DNA from: an uncultured Alistipes sp.
GTDB lineage: Bacteria; Bacteroidota; Bacteroidia; Bacteroidales; Rikenellaceae
Length of the DNA stretch: 64,000 bases
Direction: 5' to 3'
Assembly: GCA_947573795.1 (NCBI GenBank)
Contig: CANPHE010000008.1
Location: forward strand, 21,004 to 85,003
Shown here: in pieces, positions 1 through 8,838 of the stretch
Numbering within the stretch: position 1 is the first letter of the stretch
Layout: each line of letters starts with the position of its first letter
Position numbers and translations under genes: made by a program
The notes under the pieces: model-generated
Databases searched by the model: none
The model's input: only the letters and a program-made list of their open reading frames with translations
Told to the model about the DNA's origin: nothing

Positions 1-1
1 C

Positions 2-34
2 GCTGCTGAAGTGAAGGAGTTGCTGGGAAAATAA
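2..34 (+). CDS. C-terminal tail of an upstream gene (partial)
   Basis: Ten codons (reading AAEVKELLGK) run into a TAA at 32-34. A strong terminator starts 20 bases later, which suits the end of a transcribed gene. The piece is too short to name the product. Confidence 0.45.
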   Translation, partial: AAEVKELLGK

Positions 35-53
35 AGAACTGCCGCTCCGTTCG

Positions 54-89
54 AAAAAGCCGCGTATCTTGCCCGATACGCGGCTTTTT
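54..89 (+). terminator. Rho-independent terminator of the upstream gene
   Basis: A perfect stem AAAAAGCCGCGTATC/GATACGCGGCTTTTT has a six-base loop at 69-74 and ends in a T run. It serves the gene ending at position 34. It also shows that open reading starting at 69 is not the true start of the following sigma factor. Confidence 0.85.
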
Positions 90-206
90 CGATGGCAGCG
101 TTCACGGGCCCTAATACCACAAATCGATCCCAATCCCGATGCTCGATCGGGCTTCCTTCGAAAATTTTTCCTCCCGCCTGCAACTTTTCCGACAATCCGG
201 CGTCTT

Positions 207-722
207 ATGGTCGAAACTGAATGCGAAATGATGCAAGAACCTCAAATCCCGGAACGGGAGTTCGAACGCTTCGTAGCGGAGCACCGTCGGCTGATCGGCA
301 AGATTTGTTACCTCTATGCGGCCTGCGAATCCGATTTCGACGACCTTTATCAAGAGGTGCTCATCAACCTCTGGCGCGGATTTCCGGGGTTCGCCGGAAG
401 GTCCCGACCTTCGTCGTGGGTATGGCGCGTCGCCCTGAATACCTGCATCACCTGCTATCGGCGCGAACGTCGCCGAACCCGGTTCGTACCTCTTGCCGAA
501 GGATTCGCAACCGCCGACGAGGAACCCGACCGGCACGAACGGGTGCAGGAGCTCCAAACCCGGATCGAACGGTTGGACCCCATCGAAAAAGCCCTGGTGA
601 TGCTTTGGCTCGACGAAACGCCCTACGACGAGATCGCGGCGATCACCGGCCTTACCCGCAACAACGTAGCCTCGAAACTGCACCGCATCCGACTCAAACT
701 GCGCGAACAGACCCAACGATAA
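207..722 (+). CDS. ECF-type RNA polymerase sigma-70 factor
   Basis: A 171-residue sigma factor of the extracytoplasmic-function type, which would direct RNA polymerase to an alternative promoter set. Region 2 is visible around residues 20-80 (FDDLYQEVLINLWRGF, then SSWVWRVALNTCI). Region 4, with its helix-turn-helix, lies at about 120-168 (ALVMLWLDETPYDEIAAITG, then NVASKLHRIRLKLR). The frame stays open back to a TTG at 69, but that lies inside a terminator loop, so ATG 207 is preferred; ATGs at 228 and 231 are also possible. The next gene begins 12 bases after the stop and encodes a membrane protein, the usual layout for an ECF sigma with a regulatory partner. Confidence 0.88.
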   Translation: MVETECEMMQEPQIPEREFERFVAEHRRLIGKICYLYAACESDFDDLYQEVLINLWRGFPGFAGRSRPSSWVWRVALNTCITCYRRERRRTRFVPLAEGFATADEEPDRHERVQELQTRIERLDPIEKALVMLWLDETPYDEIAAITGLTRNNVASKLHRIRLKLREQTQR

Positions 723-734
723 CGACCGTACACT

Positions 735-1307
735 ATGGAACTCGAAGACTTGAAAAACGAATGGCAACATCTGGACCGGCGTCTGGACCATCTGGAAAAA
801 CGCATGGGACGCATGACGGCCGAAGTGGCCGCAGGCTCGTTCCGCTCGTCGACCGACCGGCTGCAACGGCATTTCCGACTGGGAATCGTTCTCTGTCTGC
901 TGCTGCCGCTGAATTTCTGGAGCATCCTCAACCGTCATGGCGAACACGACGGCCGGGCCTTGATGGCATACATCACGCTTTTCGCACTGGTAGCTCTCGT
1001 CCGGCAAATACAGGCTTCGAAGCGCCTGCGACGGATCGATCCGACCCGCCAGAGTTTGCGGGAAGCCGGTGCCGCCGCCGTCCGATTCCGCCGGTTCTTC
1101 CTGCGAAGCGTCTGCATCTGCTTCCCGCTCGCCGTCGGGCTGCTCCTATGGCTGGGCGTATGGATGCGCGCCGAAGGTTGCGAATACCTGCTATACGGAT
1201 TCGTCGCGGGACTGCTCTTCGGCATACCGGTGGGCGTCGTTCGGTTCCGGCAGATATGCCGCGAGATCGACACCCTCCAGGCTGCGTTGGAGCACCTCGA
1301 AGCGTAG
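735..1307 (+). CDS. Membrane protein paired with the ECF sigma factor
   Basis: A 190-residue protein. It starts with a charged, coiled-coil-like stretch of about 50 residues (LKNEWQHLDRRLDHLEKRM). Two pairs of hydrophobic segments follow, near residues 49-63 and 78-90 and near 123-140 and 150-168. It probably sits in the inner membrane with the N-terminus in the cytoplasm. The gene follows the sigma factor by 12 bases, so they are likely cotranscribed. An anti-sigma or accessory role is inferred from position only; I see no zinc-binding anti-sigma motif or FecR domain. Confidence 0.6.
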   Translation: MELEDLKNEWQHLDRRLDHLEKRMGRMTAEVAAGSFRSSTDRLQRHFRLGIVLCLLLPLNFWSILNRHGEHDGRALMAYITLFALVALVRQIQASKRLRRIDPTRQSLREAGAAAVRFRRFFLRSVCICFPLAVGLLLWLGVWMRAEGCEYLLYGFVAGLLFGIPVGVVRFRQICREIDTLQAALEHLEA

Positions 1308-1340
1308 CCTCCGGACCGACGAATCTCCGAAATCGAAAAT

Positions 1341-1371
1341 CACCCCTGTCGGAACAGAATCCGACAGGGGT
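1341..1371. terminator. Bidirectional terminator between convergent genes
   Basis: A 13-bp perfect stem (CACCCCTGTCGGA with its complement) around an ACAGAA loop lies between the converging genes ending at 1307 and 1411. On the minus strand a T-rich run (GATTTTC) follows it. Confidence 0.75.
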
Positions 1372-1410
1372 GAAATCGTTTAAATCGGTATTATCGGAAA
1401 CCGCTCCCGC

Positions 1411-2895
1411 TTATTCCCAGTAGACGATCGTGCGCTCCTCGCCGGAGTCTTTGCCGCCCTTCGTCATCGACATCGAAGTCCAGTTGCCAACGGCATCGTA
1501 CCGGTAGGAGGCGGTGAAGCTGTTGGCCGCGTCGTCGGCCACGACCCGGCTGACGACATCGCCCGATCCGTTGTACGTGAAACGGCGGTCGAGCGAGCCG
1601 AGCAGGCTGTGCGCCACCGTGTTGCAACGATCGAGCGAACGCTCCAGCAGAATATCGTAGTAGGAGTAGCAGAGGAACTTGGTGATTTTGCCGCTCTGCG
1701 CGTCGATCTCGTAGGAGGACCATTCGGCACCGTCGGAAGTCAGCGTCTTCGGGTAAGCTTCCTCGAAGGCCATCACGAAATACTCCGGCCAAAATTCGTC
1801 GCCCGTCTCATAAAAGACGTCGAGCGTAGCCCGATTGCCCGAGGCCGTGAAACGGTAGTCGAGGTTGTTGTCGGCAACGAACTTGTCGCGAATCTTGAAC
1901 ACCTTGAGGTCCTTGACGAGGTGGGGCATCCAGCAACGGAAATCCACCGGGAACGCCACGTCGAGGTCGTATTCGATGAACTCGAAAATAGGAATGTATT
2001 TGCCGTGATCGCCGTATTCCAGCACGAACGAGAACTCCTGGTCCGACGATTTGGCATCGACCTGCGTCAACCGGTTCTGAGCGTCGTAGGTGAGGCGGAC
2101 GGTCATATCGCCGTAGCCGCGCACGAACGAGAGCAGGTTGCCCTTTTCGTCGAATTGCAGGTCGTCGAAAGCGATGAGGTCGGTCGTCGGACCGTTCACC
2201 TGGTCGATATGGCGGCTGACGCTCTTCACCGGGCCGCGATAACCCATGCGATAGGCCATCGAACGCTCCCAGAAAGGCACGGCACCGGCCTGCGAAACAC
2301 TCACCGTGACCGCCTCGACACCTTCGCCCGTAACGCGAAAACTGCCGTTGCGGGATGCGGCAGCGGTATTTTCCGCAATCGAGAGCCGAATCGTACCGTT
2401 CTCTGCATCGGCTTCGGCCTTAATCCACTCGGCATCCGCCGCCTCGACCGTCCACACGACATGCTCGGCCGTCACGGCGATCGTGCGGCTGCCGCCGTCG
2501 CTGTCGATCTCCACCGTCACCGGATCGACCGTCAGCATCGGAACCACACCCCGCTGCACGACGGGAACCGTCACCGGACCCCGGCCGCCCGTTACCGTCA
2601 CGAAACCCTCGCGGGCTGCGGTATCGTCCCACGGACCCACCGTCACCTCGACCGTACCGGCCGCAGCGTCGGGCGTCACGTTGATCCACGCCTCGCTCTT
2701 GTCCACGCTCCAGTTCACACCCTGCGCATCGACCCGCAGCGTTTGCGTACCGCCCTCGGCCTCGAAAGTCAGCCCCTCGGCCGGGGTCACTTCGATCTGC
2801 ACCTTCGATGCGGGATCGTCGTCATCGTTGCACGCAACCAGTCCGCAAACCAGCGCCAGGAGCGGCAACAAAGCGAAAAATCTTTTCATATTCAT
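1411..2895 (-). CDS. Surface lipoprotein with two BACON domains
   Basis: A 494-residue protein. It has a lipoprotein signal peptide (MNMKRFFALLPLLALVCGLV, then AC followed by an acidic NDDDD run), which favours export to the outer surface in Bacteroidota. Residues of about 33-115 and 120-205 are two tandem BACON-type Ig-like modules (VTPAEGLTFEAEGGTQTLRV and later VTVPVVQRG; then VEIDSDGGSRTIAV and later VSVSQAG). BACON domains are thought to bind glycans or mucin. The remaining 290 residues are rich in aromatic and acidic residues and include RHS/YD-like pieces (LTYDAQNRLTQVDA, YRYDAVGNW) but no catalytic motif that I recognise. The exact role is unknown. Confidence 0.72.
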   Translation of the reverse strand: MNMKRFFALLPLLALVCGLVACNDDDDPASKVQIEVTPAEGLTFEAEGGTQTLRVDAQGVNWSVDKSEAWINVTPDAAAGTVEVTVGPWDDTAAREGFVTVTGGRGPVTVPVVQRGVVPMLTVDPVTVEIDSDGGSRTIAVTAEHVVWTVEAADAEWIKAEADAENGTIRLSIAENTAAASRNGSFRVTGEGVEAVTVSVSQAGAVPFWERSMAYRMGYRGPVKSVSRHIDQVNGPTTDLIAFDDLQFDEKGNLLSFVRGYGDMTVRLTYDAQNRLTQVDAKSSDQEFSFVLEYGDHGKYIPIFEFIEYDLDVAFPVDFRCWMPHLVKDLKVFKIRDKFVADNNLDYRFTASGNRATLDVFYETGDEFWPEYFVMAFEEAYPKTLTSDGAEWSSYEIDAQSGKITKFLCYSYYDILLERSLDRCNTVAHSLLGSLDRRFTYNGSGDVVSRVVADDAANSFTASYRYDAVGNWTSMSMTKGGKDSGEERTIVYWE

Positions 2896-2994
2896 AGATT
2901 TTAGTTACACTGCGCCCGATCGCCCTGCGCATGTATTACGATCGTTGCCGACGCGACCGGGCCCACGGGGCCGTCGGCAGGAAATCCGTTTCCG

Positions 2995-4374
2995 CTACTC
3001 CTTCACGCATCGCACGGCCATGCCCTGCGAACGGGAATCCTTGTTCGTGCCGAAGAAAATGCCGTCGATCACGAAGAAATATTGTCCGTACAAAGCCGGG
3101 AACTGCTCCGCATCGGGATTGGCCGCTCCGGCCGTCGCGATCCACAGCCCTCCGTAGGGCCCCCCGATATCGGTCGAAAGCGCCCCGGATTCGTAAACCC
3201 GCGTACCAGTGCAAGGCAGCCACCAGCGCCCGTAGTAGTAACCTCCGAGCGCGGACGACCATACGGCCGTGCCATCGGTCATAAAACCGTAGGGCGAGGC
3301 TCCCCGTGCATCGCACAGCGGCACGCGCCACCCCACCGGACAAGGGTCCCACACGGTCTTGCGGCGCGAAACGCCTCCCCAAAGATCGTCGTCGGAGGGA
3401 GTTCGCCAGTCGTTGGTCTTGTAGCTGATCTTATAGAACACCTGCGGATTGCGGATCGACAACTCCTCCGTGCCGAATCCGTCGGCTACGGCGTCCGGCG
3501 TCGGCAAAAGTTCGCCTTCGCCGTCATACACGGGTCGTTCGTCCCCCGCGAGATTCCCCGCACCCGGGAAGGGGTCCTTGCGCCCCCATTGGTAGAGGAG
3601 CCCGAGCGCCTCCGTACTTCCGGGCCGGGCGTCCGTAGCACCCAGGTTCCGGTCCATGAAACTCCACTCGGAGCCGTTTTCGTTGGCCGGCGAGCGGAAC
3701 GGCGCAGCCTCGGGGTCGTAGTCCGTGATCCACAGATGCCAGCTCCACAGCACCTCCCCGGCCGCATCGACCGCCGCTACGACGGCATTTCCGGCGGCCG
3801 ACCCCGGCACCGTAAAGCCGATGAGCCCCGTCGCGGCATCGTAGGCCACCGCTCCGAGCAGATCGGTCCGATCCTGCCAGACGATCCGCGCCGCCGCGAC
3901 ATTCGCGATGCTTTTCGCATCGGAATTGCCCTTGCAGGCGGCATCGAACGCATAGACCCGGCCCGCGAAACCCGGAGCCGCCAGGTAACAGTTGGCATGC
4001 CCCCGGGCATCGACGCGCACCGGTTCGTCGGCCCGCTGCACGACGCTGGTTTCGGCCACGGCATCGCCCGTCCGGAAGCGGAGCGTCGCCGTGCGTCCCC
4101 AGGGATCGGCCGAAGATTCGGCCGCAAGGGTCACTTCGCCGTCGAGATATCCTTTCGGGGGCGTCGGCGTGAGCCACGACGCCTCGGTGGCGACCTCCCA
4201 CGCTCCGTCCGAACGCACCGGAATCACGACACGGCCGCCCGACAGCGGAATTTCGACCGAAGCCGGAACTTCGAGAAGCGTCTCCCGGATATCGGGTTCG
4301 GGGTCCGAATCGCCGCATCCGGACAAAAGCAAGATTGCGGAAAGCCGAAGCACCGCAGCTCGAAATCTATTCAT
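2995..4374 (-). CDS. Lipoprotein with BACON-like and FISUMP-type domains
   Basis: A 459-residue protein. ATG 4374 gives a clean lipoprotein signal (MNRFRAAVLRLSAILLLSGC); an earlier in-frame ATG at 4389 is less likely. A BACON-like module spans about 30-110. The C-terminal half resembles the Fibrobacter succinogenes major paralogous (FISUMP) domain found in many Bacteroidota surface proteins: WSFMDRNLGATDA, LYQWGRKDPF, WDPCPVGWRVP and a final MAVRCVKE. The same signature ends the lipoprotein at 26309-28543. It lies upstream of, and is codirectional with, the BACON lipoprotein, 99 bases away. It is likely surface exposed; function unknown. Confidence 0.7.
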   Translation of the reverse strand: MNRFRAAVLRLSAILLLSGCGDSDPEPDIRETLLEVPASVEIPLSGGRVVIPVRSDGAWEVATEASWLTPTPPKGYLDGEVTLAAESSADPWGRTATLRFRTGDAVAETSVVQRADEPVRVDARGHANCYLAAPGFAGRVYAFDAACKGNSDAKSIANVAAARIVWQDRTDLLGAVAYDAATGLIGFTVPGSAAGNAVVAAVDAAGEVLWSWHLWITDYDPEAAPFRSPANENGSEWSFMDRNLGATDARPGSTEALGLLYQWGRKDPFPGAGNLAGDERPVYDGEGELLPTPDAVADGFGTEELSIRNPQVFYKISYKTNDWRTPSDDDLWGGVSRRKTVWDPCPVGWRVPLCDARGASPYGFMTDGTAVWSSALGGYYYGRWWLPCTGTRVYESGALSTDIGGPYGGLWIATAGAANPDAEQFPALYGQYFFVIDGIFFGTNKDSRSQGMAVRCVKE

Positions 4375-4623
4375 CGTAAGAAAATACATGTTTACCTGAC
4401 CATTAACCTACCGGGCGAACCGGGTCGACCACAACCCTTCGCACGAAATTACGCCCCTGGAACCGGTTTTACGACACCGATCCGAAACGCCTCCGGCCAA
4501 AGGTAGGAAAAAGGTCCGATATTTCCAAACTCCGCCCCTGCGAAAGCCCCGAACGCAACTTTCCGACGGCGATATGCGCGGGTTTCGTTTTTTATCCGTA
4601 TCTTTACACCAAATATACCCGCA
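4375..4623. promoter_or_regulatory. Divergent intergenic region with ricT promoter
   Basis: This 249-base gap separates the minus-strand lipoprotein from the plus-strand PSP1 gene. A Bacteroidota -7 element TATCTTTA lies at 4599-4606, 17 bases before the ATG at 4624, giving a very short leader. Nothing else is recognisable in it. Confidence 0.55.
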
Positions 4624-6264
4624 ATGGATACCGAAAAACGAGATAATTGTACATTCGAACCCGAAGTCGGCCGCGGCTGCGCCTTCTGCAACGACGGTGC
4701 CGAGGTCGAAGCCAAACCCTGCGGCGGCTGTTTCAAACTGCACGAAACGCCGTGGCTCGAAGAGTTCCCCGTAAACGTACCGAGCGATATCGTCGAGGTG
4801 CGATTCAAGAATACGCGTCGTTCGTTCTATCAGAACGTCAACAACTTGCCCCTCGCCGTGGGTGACATCGTGGCCGTCGAGGCGTCGCCGGGCCACGATA
4901 TCGGCATCGTCTCGCTCACGGGCGACCTGGTAGCCCGGCAGATGCGCCGCATCGGCTTCACCCCCTACAACGGCGAATACAAGAAGGTCTACCGCATCGC
5001 CAAGCCTTACGATATCGAACGCTGGCAGGAGGCCATCGCCCTCGAACACGAGACGATGATCGCCTCGCGGCAGATCGCCGCCGACATGGGTCTCAACATG
5101 AAGATCGGCGACGTGGAGTACCAGGGCGACAAGATCAAGGCCATATTCTACTATATTGCCGACGAGCGCGTGGACTTCCGCGAGCTCATCAAGGTCTTCG
5201 CCGAGCGTTTCCACATCCGCATCGAGATGAAACAGATCGGCGCCCGCCAGGAGGCCGGACGCATCGGCGGACTGGGCGCCTGCGGCCGCGAACTGTGCTG
5301 CGCGTCGTGGATGTCGAGTTTTTCGAGCGTCACGACGGGAGCCGCCCGCGTGCAGGATATCTCGCTCAACCCGCAGAAACTCGCCGGGCAGTGCTCGAAA
5401 CTCAAGTGCTGCATGATGTACGAGTACGACACCTACGTCGATGCCCGCAAGGAGTTCCCGCGTCTGCGCGAACCGCTGCAAACCATCGAAGGCGAATGGT
5501 ACCTGGTCAAGAGCGACATTCTCGCCGGAACGATGACCTTCTCGTCGTCGAAAGAGTCGATGGCCAACGTCGCAACGCTGTCGATCGACCGCGTGAAGGA
5601 AATACTCTCGCTCAACCGCCAGGGCAAGAAGGCCGACACCCTGCTGGATGCCGCCGACCTGCAACCCAGCACCGAGGAGCCGACCTATCGCGCCGAGGAG
5701 GACAGCATCACCCGTTTCGACCAGACCAAACGCCGCAAACGCAACAAACGCAACAAGCAGTCCGGAGCACAAGCCCCGGCCGAACCCTCGAAGCCCGAGG
5801 AGGGAAAGGCGGCGGGCGAAAAACCGCGCCGTCCCGACCAGCAGCGCCGCCGTCAGGAGCAGCGCCGGGGCGACCGTCCGCGCAGCGAGCAGGGCGAACA
5901 GCCCCGCGAGGGCGGTGCGCAAAGCGACAACCGGACCCGCAGCGAAAACGAACGTCGCCAGAACCGTCCCCGCCGCGAAGAGAATACACCGCGCGAAAAC
6001 GGCGGCCGCGAGAATGCGTCCCGCGAACAAGCGCCGCGCCGGGAACAGGCACCGCGCAACCAGGCGAACAATTCCGCGGCCGAAGGCGCAGCACCCCGTG
6101 AGGGTGGTCCCAACCGCGAAGGCGGTCCCCGCCGGGGAAATCGCAACAACCGTCGTCGCGGCAACGGCTCCGGAGAACAGAACCGGCCGCACGGAACATC
6201 CGCCGCAGCGGGCGATGCGAACGGCCGAACAGCCGCCGCGCCCCGCAAGGAGGGCACCGACTGA
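4624..6264 (+). CDS. PSP1/RicT-like protein with long basic tail
   Basis: A 546-residue protein. Residues of about 50-330 form the PSP1 domain of the RicT (YaaT) family, with the conserved cysteines in GACGRELCCASW and LKCCMMYEY. The N-terminus adds another cysteine cluster (CAFCNDG, KPCGGCFKLH). In Bacillus, RicT joins RicA and RicF in an iron-sulfur complex that affects RNase Y-dependent mRNA maturation; Bacteroidota homologues are little studied. Residues from about 365 to the end are low-complexity R/E/N/Q/P-rich sequence, like the RNA-binding tail of RNase E. The next gene is gldH, a common Bacteroidota pairing. The tail's GC-rich repetitive coding creates long false open frames on the other strand. 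Confidence 0.85.
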   Translation: MDTEKRDNCTFEPEVGRGCAFCNDGAEVEAKPCGGCFKLHETPWLEEFPVNVPSDIVEVRFKNTRRSFYQNVNNLPLAVGDIVAVEASPGHDIGIVSLTGDLVARQMRRIGFTPYNGEYKKVYRIAKPYDIERWQEAIALEHETMIASRQIAADMGLNMKIGDVEYQGDKIKAIFYYIADERVDFRELIKVFAERFHIRIEMKQIGARQEAGRIGGLGACGRELCCASWMSSFSSVTTGAARVQDISLNPQKLAGQCSKLKCCMMYEYDTYVDARKEFPRLREPLQTIEGEWYLVKSDILAGTMTFSSSKESMANVATLSIDRVKEILSLNRQGKKADTLLDAADLQPSTEEPTYRAEEDSITRFDQTKRRKRNKRNKQSGAQAPAEPSKPEEGKAAGEKPRRPDQQRRRQEQRRGDRPRSEQGEQPREGGAQSDNRTRSENERRQNRPRREENTPRENGGRENASREQAPRREQAPRNQANNSAAEGAAPREGGPNREGGPRRGNRNNRRRGNGSGEQNRPHGTSAAAGDANGRTAAAPRKEGTD

Positions 6265-6339
6265 TTCGCGGCGATGAAACGCATCGCATCATACCGCAAC
6301 AGCGGGGCGAAAAAGCTCGTCCCGCCCTTCCGACCGGAT

Positions 6340-6792
6340 ATGTCCCGAAACAAAGCGGTCATCCGGTGCATCCGGACCGGACTGGCCGCAGCGACCGTCC
6401 TGCTGACGACCGCTTGCACGTCGTCTCACCGCACGATCGCCGCGGACGTACCCTTCGCCGCCTGGGACCGGACGGTCGAAATGGCGTTCGACAACGACGA
6501 TACGACGTCGCTCTGCGATCTGACGCTTTTCTTGCGCTGCAACGACCGTTTCGTCGAGGATACGCTTACGGTGCGCATCGAAATCCGCACGCCCGATTCG
6601 CTGCGCTGCGAGGAACCCTTTATCCTGGCCATTCCCCACACGAACTCCCCGGCAGCCCTCGTGCGCGAAGCGGTCATACCCTACCGCCGCCGCGTGTGCT
6701 TCGAGCGCCCGGGGCAATATCGGGTGCGGATCACGCCTTCGAGGAGCGTTCGCGGCGTCGAGGCCGTCGGAGTCGATATTGCGGAGCTGTAG
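6340..6792 (+). CDS. gldH: GldH-family lipoprotein
   Basis: A 150-residue lipoprotein if started at ATG 6340 (MSRNKAVIRC, then AATVLLTTAC as the lipobox); an upstream ATG at 6274 would give an over-long N-terminus. The body fits the GldH family: AWDRTVEMAF, LTLFLRCND, and the closing YRVRITPSRSVRGVEAVGVD that matches the family's C-terminal GI-VG-I pattern. GldH is needed for gliding in Flavobacterium, but homologues are kept in non-gliding Bacteroidales, where the role is unknown. It follows ricT, probably in one transcript. Confidence 0.72.
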   Translation: MSRNKAVIRCIRTGLAAATVLLTTACTSSHRTIAADVPFAAWDRTVEMAFDNDDTTSLCDLTLFLRCNDRFVEDTLTVRIEIRTPDSLRCEEPFILAIPHTNSPAALVREAVIPYRRRVCFERPGQYRVRITPSRSVRGVEAVGVDIAEL

Positions 6793-6812
6793 ATAACGGG
6801 GTCCCGCAAAAT

Positions 6813-6880
6813 CATCTTCGGCGGCTGGGCCGGTCGCGCTAAAAGCGCGAGCCGCCGAAGATGGCAAGGCTCCGCCTTGC
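6813..6880. repeat. Dispersed GC-rich hairpin repeat, copy 1
   Basis: A 14-bp perfect inverted repeat, CATCTTCGGCGGCT at 6813-6826 and its complement at 6850-6863, is followed by AAGGCTCCGCCTTGC. A block almost identical to 6847-6880 recurs in reverse orientation at 57580-57614. It lies between gldH and the next gene and could also end the ricT-gldH transcript. Confidence 0.6.
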
Positions 6881-6954
6881 TTGGCAAAGAGGCTGGGGCT
6901 GGGTACCAATTTTGCAAAGCACACAATCGTTTATCCATCAGTAAATTAATAATT

Positions 6955-7635
6955 ATGAAAACTTTCACCGTCCTTGCATCGCTGCTCCTCAGTCTGGCGG
7001 CCCATGCACAGCCGGGAATCCCGATCTTCGAAATAGGGCCCCAAGGAACGATCGAGACCGACGCTTCCATGATCGAGCCGTTCTACGATATGCCCTCAAT
7101 AGACACCTTACCGTATCGATTATCCTATGGCAGAAGCCTTTCACCAGGGTCGAAGTTTCTTATAGCAACGGGCTATTTCAAAGAGATGGATGAAACGGAT
7201 CGAGGGAAATCCGGTTTCACGGTCATCGCGATTTTCTCCAAAGGCAAAAAAATATTCGAATTGAGGCAGCCGGAGATGTGGACACACCTTTACGACGGGC
7301 AAACCACCATGGATTACCGACAATATACCGATAACCGCTATTTTATCCCGATTCCTTTGTCGGAACAGGCTGTTGCGCTGGCCTTTGTCGGCTGGCCGTA
7401 TGACAGCACTCCATCCTACCTGACGATCATCGTTCTGACCGACAACGACGCAAAACTAATATTCAACAAGCACATGAACATCAACACGATTGCCCAGTCT
7501 GACGATTCGTATGTCATGGAGCTTCAGGCCAATGTCGTAGAATATGATGAAAACGGGAAACTGTACGACTACCCGAATAACGTTCCGATCATACACCATA
7601 TCGAGGTAAAAGACGGCGTAATGTATTTCAAATAA
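6955..7635 (+). CDS. Secreted protein of unknown function
   Basis: A 226-residue protein with a type I signal peptide (MKTFTVLASLLLSLAAHAQ). The frame is open further upstream to 6877, but that stretch overlaps a GC-rich repeat, and ATG 6955 gives the signal peptide. The mature part is a mixed alpha/beta-like sequence with aromatic and acidic residues and no motif that I recognise. Its AT content is higher than that of its neighbours, which may point to a different origin. trmB starts 17 bases downstream and could share the transcript. Confidence 0.68.
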   Translation: MKTFTVLASLLLSLAAHAQPGIPIFEIGPQGTIETDASMIEPFYDMPSIDTLPYRLSYGRSLSPGSKFLIATGYFKEMDETDRGKSGFTVIAIFSKGKKIFELRQPEMWTHLYDGQTTMDYRQYTDNRYFIPIPLSEQAVALAFVGWPYDSTPSYLTIIVLTDNDAKLIFNKHMNINTIAQSDDSYVMELQANVVEYDENGKLYDYPNNVPIIHHIEVKDGVMYFK

Positions 7636-7652
7636 ACAAGATAAAACAGATC

Positions 7653-8423
7653 ATGGGAAAAGATAAACTCCGCAGATTCCGCGAAAACCTCACGTTCGAA
7701 TGCTTCGTGCAACCCGAATTCGACGAGGTATTCCGTCACGACCACCCCTTGAAGGGGCATTGGCACCGCGATTTCTTCCGCAACGACCGCCCGATCGTCC
7801 TCGAACTGGGGTGCGGCAAAGGCGAATATACCGTGGCATTGGCCGAGCGCGACCCGTCGCGCAACTACATCGGCATCGACATCAAGGGCGCCCGCATGTG
7901 GCGCGGTGCGAAGACCGCCACGGAACGGGGCATGAAGAACGTCGGGTTCCTGCGCACGCGCATCGAATTCCTCGATTCGCTCTTCGCCTCGGGCGAGGTC
8001 GCCGAACTGTGGATCACCTTCCCCGATCCGCAGCTCAAAACGCGGCGGGCGAAAAAACGCCTCACCTCACCGCTCTTCCTGGCTTGTTACGCCCGCCTGT
8101 TGCAGGCCGACGGGTGGATCAACCTCAAGACCGATTCGCGCCACCTCTACGACTACACCGGCGAGGTCATCCGTCGTTTCGCCCTGCCGTGCGAAGTTTC
8201 GAACGCCGATATCTACGGCTCGGGCTACGCCGACGAGGTGTTGTCGGTGAAGACCGCCTACGAGCAGCAGTTCCTCGCCATGGGGCTGCCGATCACCTAT
8301 ACGCGCTTTTCGCTCGCAGGCCGGAGCGACTTTCCCTGGTTCGACTGGGAGGAGGACGAAAAAGCCGAGAAGGACAACGAGGCGGCCCGGCAAAAGCAGA
8401 GAAAGTGCCAGATGCAAGGTTAA
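7653..8423 (+). CDS. trmB: tRNA (guanine-N7)-methyltransferase
   Basis: A 256-residue TrmB, which makes m7G46 in the variable loop of tRNAs using S-adenosylmethionine. The SAM-binding motif I is at about residue 50 (VLELGCGKGEYT). The family signature WITFPDPQLKTRRAKKRLTS lies near 112-131. The acidic residue after the substrate loop is in NLKTDSRHLYDYT. Length and motif order are normal for the family. A MITE-like repeat begins 8 bases after the stop. Confidence 0.95.
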   Translation: MGKDKLRRFRENLTFECFVQPEFDEVFRHDHPLKGHWHRDFFRNDRPIVLELGCGKGEYTVALAERDPSRNYIGIDIKGARMWRGAKTATERGMKNVGFLRTRIEFLDSLFASGEVAELWITFPDPQLKTRRAKKRLTSPLFLACYARLLQADGWINLKTDSRHLYDYTGEVIRRFALPCEVSNADIYGSGYADEVLSVKTAYEQQFLAMGLPITYTRFSLAGRSDFPWFDWEEDEKAEKDNEAARQKQRKCQMQG

Positions 8424-8430
8424 ATATTTC

Positions 8431-8626
8431 GGGAACTATATACAGCTTTACACCGGCTCGGATTTTCGACCGTCTTTTCATACAAGTAGGTCGATGTCTC
8501 GCGGCCTTTGACCACTTTATCAATTCTGATCCTTCTTAATCCCCATCTCGGAGGGTACTTCCGGATGCGGCCCGCAAAGTGATAGGGTTTTAGGGCTGGT
8601 TTAGCGTAAAATTGCATATCGTTGCC
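8431..8626. repeat. MITE-like dispersed repeat, copy 1 (complete)
   Basis: A 196-base element that starts GGAACTATATACAGCTTTAC (from 8432). It ends with a sequence whose complement reads GGCAACGATATGCAATTTTA, forming an imperfect terminal inverted repeat. Interior blocks (GCTCGG..TTCG.CCGTC, CTCGCGGCCTTTG.CCAC, and a hairpin block ATCCCCATCTCGGAGGGT near the right end) recur in the copies at 16010, 34304 and 42173. No open reading frame spans it. No target duplication is clear. Confidence 0.65.
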
Positions 8627-8838
8627 TTAGACAAAAGCCCCCGCACTGACCAATACGGAGGCCTGTCGATGACGAACAAAGTTCGTCGAAAAGAAATCAA
8701 TGGCGATTCAGCCAACGAGTAGCGGCGGCGACCAATCCGTAAATAGAAATAACCAAACTGGCCAACAAGATCGCAATAATAACAATTTGACCGTATCCAA
8801 TCGCTAAACAAAAAAATTCAAAGCCGCAATAAAACAGC
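8627..8838. other. Gene-free stretch with a hairpin and a small hydrophobic open frame
   Basis: A perfect 7-bp hairpin, GACGAAC-AAA-GTTCGTC, lies at about 8669-8685. On the minus strand a frame ending at TGA 8697 encodes a hydrophobic segment (IVIIAILLASLVISIYGLVA) with a basic tail, but no ATG, GTG or TTG start is in frame. I see no other gene here. Confidence 0.4.

Noticed and set aside
4408..6192. 594-residue minus-strand open frame with hydrophobic runs
   Set aside because: It is antisense to the ricT-like gene; the Ala/Leu/Phe runs mirror the Arg/Glu/Asn-rich tail.
8590..8811. 73-codon minus-strand open frame
   Set aside because: It runs into the MITE-like repeat and has no family features; the hydrophobic frame noted separately is a different register.
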